30,612 nucleotides of DNA, taken from assembly GCA_033722555.1 (NCBI GenBank), contig JAWVYS010000034.1:1-30612 (forward strand). Direction: 5' to 3'. The notes under the pieces are model-generated. The model made no database searches, was not told where the DNA came from, and worked only from the letters and a program-made list of their open reading frames with translations. Each line of letters starts with the position of its first letter. The first letter of the stretch is position 1. This document shows, piece after piece, positions 16,017 through 23,794 of this stretch. This DNA is from Brumimicrobium sp033722555. GTDB lineage: Bacteria; Bacteroidota; Bacteroidia; Flavobacteriales_D; Crocinitomicaceae. The position numbers and the translations under genes were made by a program.

Positions 16017-17096
16017 ATGTCAGGACACGCTTCTAAAGAAATTGATATTACTGCGTCATGGAAAGGCAAGGTTTCTCCTTTCAGCGTAAGTTATGGTAAA
16101 TTAATGATGTGGTTCTTCCTCGTTTCAGATGCCTTAACGTTTGGAGGATTACTTGTTGCTTACGGTTATACACGTTATACATTTGATGGAATGTGGCCGA
16201 TCGGTGAAGAGACTTTTGAGGCACTGCCTTTTCTTGGTAACGGATACCCGCTTGCATACGTGGCGCTAATGACATTCATCCTGATTGTGAGTTCTGTAAC
16301 CATGGTACTTGCTGTTGAGGCCGGTCACAGAATGGATAAAAAAGGAGTTATTAAATGGATGCTGGCTACCATCATCGGTGGATTTTTCTTCCTGGGTTCT
16401 CAAGCTTGGGAATGGAGTCACTTCATTCATGGAACTGAATTCGGAAGAGTGATGCTGAGCGACGGTTCGTCGGCGATAGTTAAAGGTAAGTTCGGTGAAA
16501 TCGAGAGTTTTGAAGTGATCAAACCTGGAGCACATTCTCCGGCAAAGGGAGAGCTTATCACAAACGAAAATATTTCAAAGGAAGAGGGTGATTTAATGCA
16601 CGCTTTTCATCATGCAGCAGAACAAGGACACCTGGAAGGAACTTCTGCTAAGGACCTAACGATTCATTTGCATGACGGTACGGTAGCAAAAGTGAACAAA
16701 AAAGAAGATAAAAACCTGGAACTAGTGATTAAAGAGGCCGGGAATAAATATGCTGTATCTCTTCCTTCTGATCCGGGCACACGGATCACAAAAGAGGAGG
16801 GAGCTGAAAAACTATATTATGAAGCGCTTTCTGCGGGTAACGTAATTTACGGTGCGAACATGGAGCAGAATGAATACGGTCCGAAGCAGTATGGCCAGTT
16901 TTTCTTCTTCATCACCGGTTTCCACGGATTCCACGTGTTCTCAGGAGTAATCATTAACATTTTAATCTTCCTGGGTGTACTTAGAGGCATTTACCACAGA
17001 AGAGGCCATTATGAGATGGTTGAAAAAACAGGATTATACTGGCACTTTGTAGATTTGGTGTGGGTGTTTGTATTCACCTTCTTCTACCTTATCTAA
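16017..17096 (+). CDS. Cytochrome c oxidase subunit III (second copy, with soluble insertion)
   Basis: A 359-residue subunit III, 21 bases after the first copy. Family features are KLMMWFFLVSDALTFGGLL (28-46), SQAWEWSHFIHGTEFG (128-143), FFFITGFHGFHVFSGVIINI (296-315) and LYWHFVDLVWVFVFTFFYLI at the end. A hydrophilic insertion of about 150 residues (139-290) lies before the FHGFHVF helix, at the same topological place as in the first copy. Insertions here are known in the second subunit III of Flavobacteria. It has two similar short strand-turn motifs (SDGSSAIVKGK and HDGTVAKVNKK). Subunit III stabilises subunit I; subunits I and II must be encoded elsewhere. Confidence 0.9.
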   Translation: MSGHASKEIDITASWKGKVSPFSVSYGKLMMWFFLVSDALTFGGLLVAYGYTRYTFDGMWPIGEETFEALPFLGNGYPLAYVALMTFILIVSSVTMVLAVEAGHRMDKKGVIKWMLATIIGGFFFLGSQAWEWSHFIHGTEFGRVMLSDGSSAIVKGKFGEIESFEVIKPGAHSPAKGELITNENISKEEGDLMHAFHHAAEQGHLEGTSAKDLTIHLHDGTVAKVNKKEDKNLELVIKEAGNKYAVSLPSDPGTRITKEEGAEKLYYEALSAGNVIYGANMEQNEYGPKQYGQFFFFITGFHGFHVFSGVIINILIFLGVLRGIYHRRGHYEMVEKTGLYWHFVDLVWVFVFTFFYLI

Positions 17097-17132
17097 TAGA
17101 AAGTTACAACAAAAAATTAATAACCGGATATT

Positions 17133-17489
17133 ATGGAAAGAGACGACGTTATAGAATATTCACTCTACAACCACCACGGCGAAGAGGAAGGAAAGAAGAT
17201 CAGAAAAAAGATCTGGTTTGTGACCATACTACTGACTGTTGTTACTGCGGTTGAGGTATTGCTAGGTGCAATGGTAAAACAGGGTAGCAGCGCTTGGATG
17301 ACAGTGAAAATTTTGTTCATTGCTTTGACTTTGCTGAAGGCAGGATATATCGTTATGACCTTTATGCACCTTGGTGATGAGAAGAAAATGTTAAAATGGG
17401 TTATCCTGTTGCCTTATATCATATTCATAGTTTATCTAATGTTTATCTCTTTCACTGAGGCTGCTGCCGTTGGTGAGCAAATGCATTAG
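17133..17489 (+). CDS. Cytochrome c oxidase subunit IV (CtaF/caa3-type)
   Basis: A small integral membrane protein of 118 residues. It has a charged N-terminal stretch (about 1-27) and three membrane helices (about 28-48, 53-75 and 85-105). The central helix has KAGYIVMTFMHLGDEKK, a signature of the bacterial subunit IV family found in caa3-type oxidases. It follows the second subunit III gene by 36 bases and is followed by SCO genes, the usual order in Bacteroidetes. Confidence 0.88.
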   Translation: MERDDVIEYSLYNHHGEEEGKKIRKKIWFVTILLTVVTAVEVLLGAMVKQGSSAWMTVKILFIALTLLKAGYIVMTFMHLGDEKKMLKWVILLPYIIFIVYLMFISFTEAAAVGEQMH

Positions 17490-17504
17490 TAAAAACTATT
17501 TAGC

Positions 17505-18191
17505 GTGGCTGAAAAACGTTCTAAAGCCGGTCTTTTAAAACCCCTCCTTTTGGTTGTCTTGGTTTTTGGGCCGGCTCTTTTTTTGATTTTAATTTCACTC
17601 AACAAATGTGAACATAAATTCCAGACCCTTCCCGAATATGGCAATATCGGGGAATATAGATTCGTGAATTCTGATGGGGAGGAAATTACGCATAAAACGC
17701 AGGAAGGGAAGATAACCTTATTCACAACAATTCAGACAAGCTGTCCCGAAAAATGTGCAATAAATCTGGCCAAATTCAATCTTTTACTGTATCAGGATTA
17801 TCGCAAGAATCAGAAAAACCTGGGTCACGTGAAGTTTGTTTCTATCCTTACGGATGAAAATGGAAATCCTGTAGATAATCTGGATGAGATACTCTTTACA
17901 ATGAAGGATATAGTGGAGGGGTTTGATCCTGATATTTGGAATATTGTAACAGGAGATCCAAAACAGGTTTACGACATTGAAAGTAATGAGATCAATCTCT
18001 ATGAACAGCGGTCAGACAGTGCTTTTGCAAATAAACCTTTTCTGGAAACCCTGCTTATCGTAGATAAGCAAAATACACTACGACTGGTTAGAAGAGGTGA
18101 TCAGGAAGGACTTATTCGCGATTTTAAACAACATGTAGCCTTGCTGCAAAAGCAGTACGACAAGGAAAAAGCAAAAAAAGAAGGAGAATGA
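17505..18191 (+). CDS. SCO1/SenC-like membrane-anchored thioredoxin-fold protein lacking the distal His
   Basis: A 228-residue protein starting at a GTG (17505), with one N-terminal membrane anchor (about 11-32) and a thioredoxin-like domain facing the periplasm. The CxxxC pair Cys80-Cys84 (SCPEKC) matches SCO copper-chaperone proteins. The third copper ligand, a His just before the last core strand, is missing: by alignment on the LIVD/VLVD strand the residue is Phe179 in KPFLETLLIVD. It may therefore work as a thiol reductase or partner rather than a copper carrier. The tail is very Lys/Glu rich. It overlaps the next gene, a canonical SCO, by four bases (ATGA), so the two are translationally coupled. 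Confidence 0.8.
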   Translation: MAEKRSKAGLLKPLLLVVLVFGPALFLILISLNKCEHKFQTLPEYGNIGEYRFVNSDGEEITHKTQEGKITLFTTIQTSCPEKCAINLAKFNLLLYQDYRKNQKNLGHVKFVSILTDENGNPVDNLDEILFTMKDIVEGFDPDIWNIVTGDPKQVYDIESNEINLYEQRSDSAFANKPFLETLLIVDKQNTLRLVRRGDQEGLIRDFKQHVALLQKQYDKEKAKKEGE

Positions 18192-18847
18192 TGCCAAGGT
18201 TTTTAATAATCTTTGCAATCTGTTTACTGATATCGTGTGAAACGGATGAACCCGAAGAGGTAAATGGGTCTGGTTTGCCTTATATTGGACAACACGATGT
18301 GGTCTACGAAGCTCAGGGAAACTATCAGGTTGGGGATACAATGTATCACACAGTCCCTTCCTTTTCATACCTCACCCACGATTCGCTTATGCTGAACTCG
18401 TCGGAAATTTCGGGCAAGATCTGGATTGCGAAGTTCTTTTTTTCACATTGTCCTACCATTTGTCCTCCGATGACTGTAGGAATGAAACAAGTGAACGACA
18501 GTTTACGGGCATTTGAAAATGAGATTGTATTTCTTTCGTTCTCCATAGATCCTGAGAGTGATACACCATCACGGTTGAGGCTTTATCGCGAAAGACACAA
18601 TATAAAAGCGGAAAACTGGTATTTTCTCACCGGAGAAGAAAAGGCTACTCACCGTTTGGGGGTAGAAGGTTTCAATATTCTGGCTCAGGCAGATAAAAGC
18701 GCTGCAGGTGGCTTTGCACACAGTCCGAATTTCGTGCTTGTAGATCGGAACAAACATATCAGAGGAATTTATGACGGCCTTGATCCTGCTGAAAGATCCC
18801 GTTTGATCCGTGATGTAAAAAAACTTTTGAATGAAACAGGAAATTAG
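18188..18847 (+). CDS. SCO family copper chaperone for cytochrome oxidase (lipoprotein)
   Basis: A 219-residue lipoprotein: the hydrophobic leader ends in the lipobox LLISC (Cys17), so it is anchored in the envelope. The thioredoxin-like domain has all three copper ligands of SCO1/SenC: Cys88 and Cys92 in FSHCPTICPPM and His178 in GGFAHSPNFVLVD. SCO proteins deliver copper to, or reduce, the CuA site of oxidase subunit II. It overlaps the upstream degenerate SCO by four bases and the downstream DUF420 gene by 17, a tightly packed assembly module. Confidence 0.92.
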   Translation: MMPRFLIIFAICLLISCETDEPEEVNGSGLPYIGQHDVVYEAQGNYQVGDTMYHTVPSFSYLTHDSLMLNSSEISGKIWIAKFFFSHCPTICPPMTVGMKQVNDSLRAFENEIVFLSFSIDPESDTPSRLRLYRERHNIKAENWYFLTGEEKATHRLGVEGFNILAQADKSAAGGFAHSPNFVLVDRNKHIRGIYDGLDPAERSRLIRDVKKLLNETGN

Positions 18848-19361
18848 AACTCAGGCCCAGATTAAGAATTTTAAGAAATTCATTGTCATTTTATCCATTG
18901 TAATCCCTCTCGCTGTTGCCTTACTATTCGGCATCCGCATCGAGGGACTGGATTTTTCCTTTTTGCCTCCCTTGTATGCTACGATCAATGGAATAACAGC
19001 TGTTGTGCTTATCGGAGCTCTCGGTGCGGTGAAGACGAAAAAATACCTCCTACACCAGCGTCTGATACAAACTGCTCTCATTCTTTCTGTGCTTTTCCTT
19101 CTGTCCTATGTGCTTTATCACATGACCTCTGACAGTACTCCTTACGGTGGGGAATACCTAATTCTTTACAGGATTATTCTGATCTCTCATATACTTTTCA
19201 GCGTTGCTGTAATACCTCTCGTCCTTTTTACGTATCTATACGCCTGGGAGGGTAATTTTGAAAAACATAAGAAGTGGACGCGAGTTGCTTTCCCTATCTG
19301 GCTGTATGTGGCCGTAACCGGAGTTGTGGTCTACCTCATGATCTCTCCCTATTACAGCTGA
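18831..19361 (+). CDS. DUF420 family membrane protein (CtaM/YozB-like oxidase assembly factor)
   Basis: A 176-residue integral membrane protein with about five helices (roughly 14-35, 41-64, 75-95, 112-138 and 149-172). LHQRLIQTALILSVLFLLSY, followed by YHMTSD, and HKKWTRVAFPIWLYVAVTGV are typical of the DUF420 family. The family member CtaM (YozB) of Firmicutes is needed for functional heme A oxidases, and the position here at the end of the oxidase operon supports the same role by inference. Its start lies inside the 3' end of the SCO gene. Confidence 0.85.
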   Translation: MKQEIRTQAQIKNFKKFIVILSIVIPLAVALLFGIRIEGLDFSFLPPLYATINGITAVVLIGALGAVKTKKYLLHQRLIQTALILSVLFLLSYVLYHMTSDSTPYGGEYLILYRIILISHILFSVAVIPLVLFTYLYAWEGNFEKHKKWTRVAFPIWLYVAVTGVVVYLMISPYYS

Positions 19362-19426
19362 AACATTCCTTTCGTTTGAGCGGAACATATGTGATCCGAT
19401 TTTGTTATTAAGATCAAAATCGATGT

Positions 19427-19876
19427 ATGTATCAGTTAAAACGCACCCAGAAAGTCAAAACAGATCTTGAAACCTGTTGGGATTTCTTTTCATCTCCCAA
19501 AAACCTAAAGACCATTACACCTGAATATATGGGATTTGACATCAAAGGTGAATTGCCCCAACAGATGTACGAAGGGATGATGATCGAATACAAAGTGAAG
19601 CCTTTGTTTAATATTGCCATGAGCTGGATTACCGAGATTAAAAACATACGCGAGAAGGAGTTCTTTGTGGATGAACAGCGAAAAGGGCCTTATAAAATTT
19701 GGCACCACGAACACCATTTTAAAGCTGTTGATGACGGTGTTGAAATGACAGATATTGTAAGTTATGAACTTCCACTGGGTTTTCTGGGAAGGATTTTTCA
19801 TCCCGTGCTGGTAAAAGGAAAACTCGAAGAGATCTTTGATTACAGATATAAGAAAGTAGAGGAAATATTCGGTTGA
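19427..19876 (+). CDS. SRPBCC (START-like) domain protein
   Basis: A 149-residue cytoplasmic single-domain protein of the SRPBCC superfamily, which form a helix-grip cavity for hydrophobic ligands. It shows the typical opening with a helix after the first strand (TCWDFFSSPKNLKTITPEY, about 16-34), WITEIKNIREKEFFVDEQ, the HHEHHFKAVDDGVEMTDIVSYELPLG region, and a long C-terminal helix. There is no signal peptide. The ligand is unknown. It stands between the oxidase operon and a convergent lipoprotein gene; the 65-base gap upstream shows TTTG and CGATTTTG 18 bases apart, too weak to call a promoter. Confidence 0.8.
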   Translation: MYQLKRTQKVKTDLETCWDFFSSPKNLKTITPEYMGFDIKGELPQQMYEGMMIEYKVKPLFNIAMSWITEIKNIREKEFFVDEQRKGPYKIWHHEHHFKAVDDGVEMTDIVSYELPLGFLGRIFHPVLVKGKLEEIFDYRYKKVEEIFG

Positions 19877-19901
19877 AAAAGACAGTGAGGTCTAACAAAG
19901 T

Positions 19902-20750
19902 CTATTTTTTAGCTACGGTAAAAAGACGTGCGGCGTTTTCCATGATATTCTCACTTTCTTCCGTCAGGTAATAAAACGAATCAACAAGGGTCAGACCTTC
20001 GCGTTGTGTAAACGTTTCAAATTCCTGAATAGCTTCGATCTCCCAATGATAATTTACTCTTTTCAATTTGTAAATTTTTGAATAGGTGAGTAAATGCAGG
20101 TATTTTCCATCGAAATGCGCGTCTGTAACACTATCCTCCATCCATGAACTAGCCTTTAGGGCAACCGGTGGATAAATTACGATAGTAGGATTTTCTTCCT
20201 TTGCTGAAAAAGCATAAACCTTAGACAGTCCGTCGAAAGGAACAGTGCGGTTTTTGGTAAAAACAAACAGGCTGTCATTAAGATAAATTAGGGCTTCTGC
20301 ATCGTAGTACAAATTAGTATCAGCCGGCGGGAATTCCTCCTGATCTGGATAATGGAAATTGATGATCTCCGAGTCAGTACTGTCCTGCGACAAGACCTCG
20401 TCGATACGTACCTTATAGATCTTTTGGTTTTTTCTTTTGTTTGCATTGTTCCCGATATCACCGATATAGAGATATTTTACTCCGTCAAAAGTAAGGGCTT
20501 CCCAGTCAACATTTTTGGCATGAAGGATAGTACAGGTATTAACAAGCTCACCCTCTTTACTGAAAACGTAGAGAGCGTTTTCTCCACCCGAATCATTCAG
20601 GGAAATAAAGAGTCCTTTATGATAAACGAGCGCAGAGGATTCCTGGAGGGATTCAGGCAGGTGAACTTCCTTAGGTTTACTGATACCACAGGCTGCGAAT
20701 GTCAGAATTAATAAAAGGGACAACGTCTTTTTCACCGACCGGATTTTCAT
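19902..20750 (-). CDS. Lipoprotein of unknown function, possibly beta-propeller
   Basis: A 282-residue lipoprotein (leader ending in LTFAAC). I do not recognise a named family. The mature part has repeated short strands with aromatic and Asp/Gly turns: LFISLNDSGGENALYVF, NVDWEALTFDGVKYLYIGDIGNNANKR, and DGKYLHLLTYSKIYKL. These look like blades of a propeller, in the manner of SdiA-regulated or phytase/esterase-like envelope proteins. It is monocistronic. A sequence TAACTTTG on the minus strand (20763-20756) fits the -7 consensus and lies only five bases before the ATG, which would give a leaderless or nearly leaderless mRNA. Confidence 0.75.
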   Translation of the reverse strand: MKIRSVKKTLSLLLILTFAACGISKPKEVHLPESLQESSALVYHKGLFISLNDSGGENALYVFSKEGELVNTCTILHAKNVDWEALTFDGVKYLYIGDIGNNANKRKNQKIYKVRIDEVLSQDSTDSEIINFHYPDQEEFPPADTNLYYDAEALIYLNDSLFVFTKNRTVPFDGLSKVYAFSAKEENPTIVIYPPVALKASSWMEDSVTDAHFDGKYLHLLTYSKIYKLKRVNYHWEIEAIQEFETFTQREGLTLVDSFYYLTEESENIMENAARLFTVAKK

Positions 20751-20755
20751 GAGAA

Positions 20756-20763
20756 CAAAGTTA
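20756..20763 (-). promoter_or_regulatory. Possible -7 box of the lipoprotein gene (implies a very short leader)
   Basis: Read on the minus strand, 20763 to 20756 is TAACTTTG, an exact match to TAnnTTTG. It ends five bases before the start codon at 20750. No TTTG is seen 19 bases upstream. If functional, the mRNA would start at or next to the ATG. Confidence 0.35.
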
Positions 20764-20776
20764 GCAAAATCCTAAT

Positions 20777-20810
20777 TCTCTGTTCCCCTTAAACGGGGAA
20801 TAAACAGAGA
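20777..20810. repeat. Imperfect inverted repeat in the divergent promoter region
   Basis: Twelve bases (TCTCTG then TTCCCC, 20777-20788) pair with GGGGAA (20795-20800) and CAGAGA (20805-20810) around a six-base loop; four unpaired bases (TAAA, 20801-20804) interrupt the right arm. It lies between two divergent genes, just upstream of the -33 element at 20828. It may be an operator or a structured element, and has no T run on the plus strand. Confidence 0.5.
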
Positions 20811-20827
20811 GAAACTTCCGAAGGAAC

Positions 20828-20858
20828 TTTGAGACCAAAATTCATTTAGTTAATTTTG
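20828..20858 (+). promoter_or_regulatory. Promoter of the LETM1-related gene
   Basis: TTTG (20828-20831), a spacer of exactly 19 bases, and TAATTTTG (20851-20858) form a perfect match to the Bacteroidetes promoter. Transcription would start near 20865, leaving about 12 bases before the ATG at 20877. This argues against the in-frame TTG at 20868. Confidence 0.8.
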
Positions 20859-20876
20859 CGTGCTTAATTGAATTAT

Positions 20877-22145
20877 ATGTTGCAGCCGGGTGCCAAAAAT
20901 TGGATCGAAAAGTATTTCGAGCTTGTCCGGGGAGGAGTCGTAGATCTTTCATTTGAATTTCCTGAGGAGATTGGCAAGGAGGAATTTCTTCACACCGCAC
21001 TATTTCAGTCGGGATTAACTTTTGGAGTAGTAAGCGACTTTATTTTTTGTGGAAACCTCGAAACCAGAAAGTGGACTGCGGATGAAAAGCTGAAAGTTCT
21101 TTTATTCGAAGGCCTTATTTTGACCTATTTGTCTGAACATGATTCTTTCGACGAGCAGGAATTTGAAAAGTGCCTGATAGAATTTTATAAACAGTATCAG
21201 GAGCAAAGAAGTTTCAATGTTTTTCAGATCCTTGTTAAGGAGACTCCTCGTGCCAAAATGGAGCACATACTAAAACAGCGCTTGCACATTCCGAAGACAC
21301 TTACGAACCAGTTGTGGGTGAATTATTTGTATAATAGTTTGGTGTTTCTGGATATTCTTGCTTTCCGTCAATTTTTGAAAAACGGAAGAACGCTGGAGGA
21401 GACACATGTTCAGTTCGCCATGGGTGTGCTGAATACTGTCGGTCTGGCTTCACTTATCGATGGCGTAATTGAACCGGCAGAACAAAATATTCTGGACGTA
21501 TTTCTTTCTTCATCGAGTATAGATGATAAAAAGAAAAGAGAGTTTCGTCGGCGTATTGATCAAAAGGATTTGTCCATCAGCAGCATTACTCTTCCCGACG
21601 AAAACGACATCCTTTACAAATATTACCTGGTTGACGTAGCAACACTGACTGTTCATTCAGACTTGTCCGCAATGGATACGGAAATAGTGTTCCTTTACGA
21701 ATTGTGTAATTACCTCAAGCTGGATACTGAAGCGTTGCACAATGCAATCATTTTGATCGAAGCTTTCATTATTGAGAACGGTAAAAAGATAAATTTCCTC
21801 AAGGAGCAGAATTCCTACGATAGACTTTACGGCAACTTCTCAAAAAGGTGGATAAAAATCCTTGGTCGAAATAAGGATAAGTTTGTTGAAGAATTAAGAG
21901 AGAGCAAGGAACTTATCGCTCTTGTAAATAAATCATTGAAGGAAGAACTTACGCCGGAAGAGAAGGAAAAAGTAAAAAATCAGTTCAAAGACCTGGTAAA
22001 ATCCATGCCCGCGCTGGCCATATTCATGTTACCCGGTGGAATGATTTTATTACCTATAATTATGAAAATAGTGCCCGACCTCTTGCCGAGTGCTTTCAAG
22101 GGGAATGAACCTGAAGACGATTCTGATACTAAGAAGCCGGTTTGA
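20877..22145 (+). CDS. LETM1-related protein (biofilm-associated type in Bacteroidetes)
   Basis: A 422-residue protein. The C-terminal part (about 345-405) resembles the LETM1 membrane region: a charged helix (SLKEELTPEEKEKVKNQFKD) followed by SMPALAIFMLPGGMILLPI and IMKIVPDLLPSAF. The middle (about 175-290) is helical and acidic, with SLIDGVIEPAEQNILDVFL and a second similar block (LSAMDTEIVFLYELCNYL), reminiscent of TerB-like repeats. Similar Bacteroidetes proteins are annotated as LETM1-related biofilm-associated proteins. The function in bacteria is unclear; in mitochondria LETM1 acts in K+/H+ or Ca2+/H+ exchange. It has one hydrophobic segment. Its 3' end overlaps the convergent lipoprotein gene by 17 bases. 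Confidence 0.8.
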   Translation: MLQPGAKNWIEKYFELVRGGVVDLSFEFPEEIGKEEFLHTALFQSGLTFGVVSDFIFCGNLETRKWTADEKLKVLLFEGLILTYLSEHDSFDEQEFEKCLIEFYKQYQEQRSFNVFQILVKETPRAKMEHILKQRLHIPKTLTNQLWVNYLYNSLVFLDILAFRQFLKNGRTLEETHVQFAMGVLNTVGLASLIDGVIEPAEQNILDVFLSSSSIDDKKKREFRRRIDQKDLSISSITLPDENDILYKYYLVDVATLTVHSDLSAMDTEIVFLYELCNYLKLDTEALHNAIILIEAFIIENGKKINFLKEQNSYDRLYGNFSKRWIKILGRNKDKFVEELRESKELIALVNKSLKEELTPEEKEKVKNQFKDLVKSMPALAIFMLPGGMILLPIIMKIVPDLLPSAFKGNEPEDDSDTKKPV

Positions 22146-22728
22146 TAGGAGCGACGCTCTTGATTGATTTCGCCATGTAATCCGTTATAGGCTTTGGATG
22201 CCCCTCCAGATTTGTTCTGAAGATATAGTTAATCCCATCAATGGTGTGCTGACCCACTACATGGTAGGTAACGTGCTCTGTCCCTATTTTCTTTGAATCT
22301 ACTTTCCCGTCTACTTTTAACGTCGACTTATAGTAAATGAAGTTATCTGATTGTTCGAGATAATCAATCTGATAGATGTGGGAATGATCTTTCAGATTCT
22401 CGATGTGTGCAGCAAGAGCATTATCATCTCCCCAGTCTTCAATATGCATGTGGAAATTCTGACCCAAGTATAGATCCCACTTATAATCATCCAGTTCATG
22501 AACCACTTTCGGGTCAGTTGCCGCTCCAATGTTTGCGGTGGCATCCGGAAGATAAATCATCGCATTAATATCGTACGGAGCAAGACTGAACGCCTCAAAC
22601 TCATACAATTCCGTATCCTCATCTTCATAGATTACATTGAGGTCACCATCCTTGTTATCATCTCCGTTACATGAGAATAAGGTTAGAATAAATAGGAATG
22701 CGCTCAATTTTAATACAATCTTGTTCAT
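22129..22728 (-). CDS. Lipoprotein of unknown function
   Basis: A 199-residue lipoprotein: the leader ends in LTLFSC (Cys20), followed by an acidic linker (NGDDNKDGD). I do not recognise a family. The mature part is rich in acidic and aromatic residues and appears to be a small alpha/beta domain. Visible features are YKWDLYLGQNFHMHIEDWGD, LKDHSHIYQIDYLEQSDNFI and VTYHVVGQHTIDGINYIFRT. The His-rich segments could bind metal, but this is only an impression. It is divergent from the carH-like gene with a 128-base gap, and its last 17 bases overlap the LETM1-related gene. Confidence 0.75.
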   Translation of the reverse strand: MNKIVLKLSAFLFILTLFSCNGDDNKDGDLNVIYEDEDTELYEFEAFSLAPYDINAMIYLPDATANIGAATDPKVVHELDDYKWDLYLGQNFHMHIEDWGDDNALAAHIENLKDHSHIYQIDYLEQSDNFIYYKSTLKVDGKVDSKKIGTEHVTYHVVGQHTIDGINYIFRTNLEGHPKPITDYMAKSIKSVAPIKPAS

Positions 22729-22856
22729 GATTCAATTTTTAATGCCTCGGTTCGAAAATAATAAATATATTGCTATTTACATGACAGGGAGTTATAAAAA
22801 ATATATACTCACCATAAAATGAGGAACAAATCCAAGGAATCATTTGTTTAATAGTT

Positions 22857-23711
22857 GTGGCAGAATATAAAATAGGAGATATAGAAACCTTGACAGGTAT
22901 AAAAGCGCACACGCTTAGAATCTGGGAAAAAAGATATGATCTTTTAAGGCCTGATCGTTCGGGAAATAGTACACGAACATACGGGGATGAGGACCTTAAA
23001 AAGCTGCTCAATATTGCCGTTTTGCAAGAAAGGGGTTGGAAAATTTCCAAAATAGCCGTACTGACCGATAGCCAATTGTCGAAGGCGGTAATCGACATTT
23101 CTGCGGATGACGCTCCAGCCAATCTCGTTTTGAATCTTATGCTTCAGAGTCTTTCCGAGTTCGATGATTTTAAGTTCAGCCGTCTGCTCGATCAGGTAGT
23201 TTCGAAGGAGGGAATGCACGCTTGTTTCATGAATTATTTGATTCCATTCATGCAAAGGGTTGGTATACTTTGGTCCGCCGGTGCTATCAGTCCTGCTCAG
23301 GAGCATTTTGTCTCTAATCTTGTCAGAGAAAAATTGATTGCGGAGATCAAAAACTTGCCGAAATCCGAAAAAAAGACCATTGATTTTCTCCTATATTGTC
23401 CGGAAGATGAGCTTCACGAGATCGGATTGCTTTATTATGAATATATGCTGAAAAAGAAAGGTTACCGTACTTTTTATCTCGGTGTTAACGTACCGGAGGA
23501 GGCTTTAACGGAAACCATTGCATATTTGAAACCTCAGGCTCTCGTAACTTCTTTGATCAGCGCGTTTGAAAAGAAAGATATAAAAGGACATCTTGACAGA
23601 ATTTTTAATTCTTTTTCATTGCCTGTTTATCTGGGAGGATCCTTTGCTGACCAAATTGAACTCGAGGAAAACAAGAAGAGATTTCGGGTGCAATCCCTAC
23701 TAAGTGCGTAA
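22857..23711 (+). CDS. CarH/LitR-type MerR regulator with B12-binding domain
   Basis: A 284-residue transcription regulator of light-induced genes. Residues 4-70 are a MerR winged helix (YKIGDIETLTGIKAHTLRIW, then EKRYDLLRP). Residues about 85-165 are the helical cap of B12 sensors, with the Wx9EH signature Trp139, Glu149 and His150. Residues 175-284 are a cobalamin-binding domain with E-x-H-x-x-G at 185-190; His187 would be the lower ligand of adenosylcobalamin, and GG is at 260-261. In Thermus CarH the residue after Trp is the His that ligates cobalt after light; here it is Ser140. It would repress its targets in the dark and release them in light, though the altered residue makes the light step uncertain. 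It starts at GTG 22857 and lies just upstream of the sigma factor and carotenoid operon. Confidence 0.88.
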   Translation: MAEYKIGDIETLTGIKAHTLRIWEKRYDLLRPDRSGNSTRTYGDEDLKKLLNIAVLQERGWKISKIAVLTDSQLSKAVIDISADDAPANLVLNLMLQSLSEFDDFKFSRLLDQVVSKEGMHACFMNYLIPFMQRVGILWSAGAISPAQEHFVSNLVREKLIAEIKNLPKSEKKTIDFLLYCPEDELHEIGLLYYEYMLKKKGYRTFYLGVNVPEEALTETIAYLKPQALVTSLISAFEKKDIKGHLDRIFNSFSLPVYLGGSFADQIELEENKKRFRVQSLLSA

Positions 23712-23794
23712 AAATTCCCCAAACATGGGGTGAATATTCCACATCCACCTCCAATTCTAGTCGGAAAAATTTATTCTCGATAAATATTAAATCG

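Noticed and set aside
20868..20876. TTG start for the LETM1-related protein
   Set aside because: It lies at about the predicted transcription start; the ATG at 20877 leaves a short but real leader.
23717..23730. Hairpin CCCCA/TGGGG as a terminator of the carH-like gene
   Set aside because: The stem is only five bp and no T run follows, so it cannot be called a terminator.
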